Of a stretch of DNA of 6,092 nt, positions 5,665 to 6,092 are shown in pieces. This stretch comes from Thermoplasmata archaeon (GTDB lineage Archaea > Thermoplasmatota > Thermoplasmata > Lutacidiplasmatales > UBA184): contig JASHUJ010000106.1 in NCBI GenBank assembly GCA_030040035.1, positions 1 through 6,092 on the forward strand, written 5' to 3'. The notes beneath the pieces are model-generated. The model saw only the letters and a list, made by a program, of their open reading frames with translations, did not search any database and was not told where the DNA came from. The position numbers and the translations under genes were made by a program. Positions within the stretch are counted from its first letter, which is position 1, and each line of letters opens with the position of its first letter.

Positions 5665-5913
5665 GCCTTGTCAACTTACTGTCGGGATTGTTGGTTACAC
5701 TTCCTACACCGACTTCGCCCCTCTCGATGGGGCGGACGGGCCGCCGAGCGCCCCAGGTCGACCAGGCCGGCTCGTTCCTCGGGGACAGCGCCCGCTCGGC
5801 GTGGCAAGGCGCGGGGCCTCTCCCGCCCGATCTTCACCAGTTCTTGCGTGCTCCCGACGTGATGTCCGCGCGGATTTTGCGCGGCACGGGAACAAAACTC
5901 CCCTATTGCTTCG
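5665..5913. other. Intergenic region rich in inverted repeats between tfb and cysH
   Basis: About 250 bases without a confident gene, lying between two TATA boxes. I found several perfect short inverted repeats. CGCCCC/GGGGCG at 5716-5734 has a 7-base loop, extendable outward by one G-T and one T-A pair. CGCCGAGCG/CGCTCGGCG has arms at 5742-5750 and 5793-5801. GCGGG/CCCGC lies at 5811-5826, CCGCGC/GCGCGG at 5866-5884 with a 7-base loop, and GGGA/TCCC at 5888-5902. An eight-base palindrome, GGTCGACC, sits at 5756-5763. This could be a structured RNA gene, a long 5' leader or operator sites. The high GC content makes some chance pairing likely. I could not match it to SRP RNA, RNase P RNA, 5S rRNA or tRNA. 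Confidence 0.4.
5676..5837 (-). CDS. Doubtful small ORF, 53 residues, basic with C-terminal CxxC
   Basis: From a GTG the frame reads MKIGRERPRALPRRAG, continues with VPEERAGLVDLGRSAARPPH, and ends RCRKCNQQSRQ before a TAA. There is one possible metal- or thiol-type pair, C44 and C47, in an arginine-rich chain. The stop is 12 bases before the tfb TATA box. About 80 bases upstream of the GTG is a TATA-like box (5914-5920) that could serve this strand. Against it, there is no Shine-Dalgarno sequence, the frame remains open upstream of the GTG as GC-rich DNA often does, and I recognise no homologue. The same bases are part of the inverted-repeat cluster, so it may be RNA or spacer instead. Confidence 0.2.
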   Translation of the reverse strand: MKIGRERPRALPRRAGAVPEERAGLVDLGRSAARPPHREGRSRCRKCNQQSRQ

Positions 5914-5920
5914 TATAAAT
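5914..5920 (+). promoter_or_regulatory. TATA box of cysH, possibly bidirectional
   Basis: TATAAAT stands out in GC-rich surroundings. Its centre is 28 bases before the GTG at 5945 and 31 before the GTG at 5948, so the cysH message should be leaderless or nearly so. Read on the other strand the site is ATTTATA preceded by GACGA, which resembles an archaeal BRE plus TATA at least as well. A transcript running toward tfb is therefore also possible. Confidence 0.6.
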
Positions 5921-5944
5921 TCGTCGCGAACGCTAGACCGGGGT

Positions 5945-6092
5945 GTGGTGGCCTTCGCCTGCGACCTAGGGGAAATCCCGAGGAACGCCTTCGACCAGCT
6001 CCGCTGGGCGCAAACGGTGTTCGGCGACCGGGCCGTCTTCGCCTGCAGCTTCGGGGCGGAGGACATGGTCCTGCTCGACCTGATGGCGCAGC
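5945..6092 (+). CDS. cysH: CysH-like phosphoadenylyl/adenylyl-sulfate reductase family protein, N-terminal fragment (runs off right edge)
   Basis: The first 49 codons of a gene that continues past the window. After a short lead the peptide reads FDQLRWAQTVFGDRAVFACS and continues FGAEDMVLLDLMAQ. The SFGAEDMVLLDL segment (residues 35-46) is the P-loop-like nucleotide-binding motif of the PAPS/APS reductase (CysH) family, normally found near the N-terminus as here. Full CysH enzymes reduce activated sulfate to sulfite in the cytoplasm for cysteine synthesis. The PAPS or APS specificity and the catalytic cysteine motifs lie outside the window, so another member of this adenine-nucleotide alpha-hydrolase family cannot be excluded. 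GTG at 5945 or the next-but-adjacent GTG at 5948 are the start choices. The first is preferred because TATAAAT is centred 28 bases before it and no Shine-Dalgarno sequence is present. Confidence 0.78.
   Translation, partial: MVAFACDLGEIPRNAFDQLRWAQTVFGDRAVFACSFGAEDMVLLDLMAQ

Noticed and set aside
5681..5910. SRP RNA, RNase P RNA, 5S rRNA or tRNA in the tfb-cysH gap
   Set aside because: I looked on both strands for the conserved SRP helix 8 core, RNase P signature blocks and a tRNA T-loop with matching acceptor stem, and found none.
5704..6066. Minus-strand open frame of 120 codons over the cysH start and the intergenic region
   Set aside because: It is antisense to the CysH motif and has Arg/Ser/Pro-rich composition with no recognisable domain.

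Overview
This is a GC-rich stretch of archaeal chromosome. Two genes point firmly to Archaea. One is a transcription factor B (TFB/TFIIB), with an N-terminal zinc ribbon and two cyclin-type repeats. The other is an archaeal-type PurP, the ATP-grasp ligase that uses free formate in purine synthesis. Most starts lack a Shine-Dalgarno sequence and instead have a TATA-like box roughly 24-35 bases upstream, the spacing expected for leaderless or very short-leader archaeal transcripts. A high-GC member of Thermoplasmatota would fit, but that placement is inference; the proteins are not acidic enough to suggest a haloarchaeon.

Layout, left to right. Positions 1-1094 (minus strand) hold an ABC-2 type exporter operon: an ATPase whose stop overlaps the GTG start of a membrane permease that runs off the left edge. 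Positions 1170-2237 (minus) are purP, with its own TATA-like box in the 29-base gap before it. Positions 2267-3484 (minus) encode a RecB/Cas4-type PD-(D/E)XK nuclease with a probable 4Fe-4S cluster and an extra coiled-coil C-terminal region. A divergent gene at 3650-4489 (plus) encodes a four-helix membrane protein with cysteine- and sequon-rich external loops and a cytoplasmic zinc ribbon. It converges on the tfb gene at 4532-5626 (minus). Positions 5627-5944 are a regulatory and non-coding stretch: the strong tfb TATA box, a cluster of inverted repeats, a doubtful 53-codon reading frame, and a second TATA box. Finally, the start of a CysH-like PAPS/APS reductase family gene runs off the right edge on the plus strand.

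The genes do not form one pathway: they are export, purine synthesis, DNA processing, an unknown envelope protein, basal transcription and sulfur assimilation or a related nucleotide-sulfate function. I see no CRISPR array, transposase, integrase, tRNA or rRNA. The best candidates for something new are the tfb-cysH intergenic region (structured, possibly transcribed from a two-way promoter), the unusual B-finger of the TFB, and the membrane zinc-ribbon protein. None of these amounts to a demonstrated new system.
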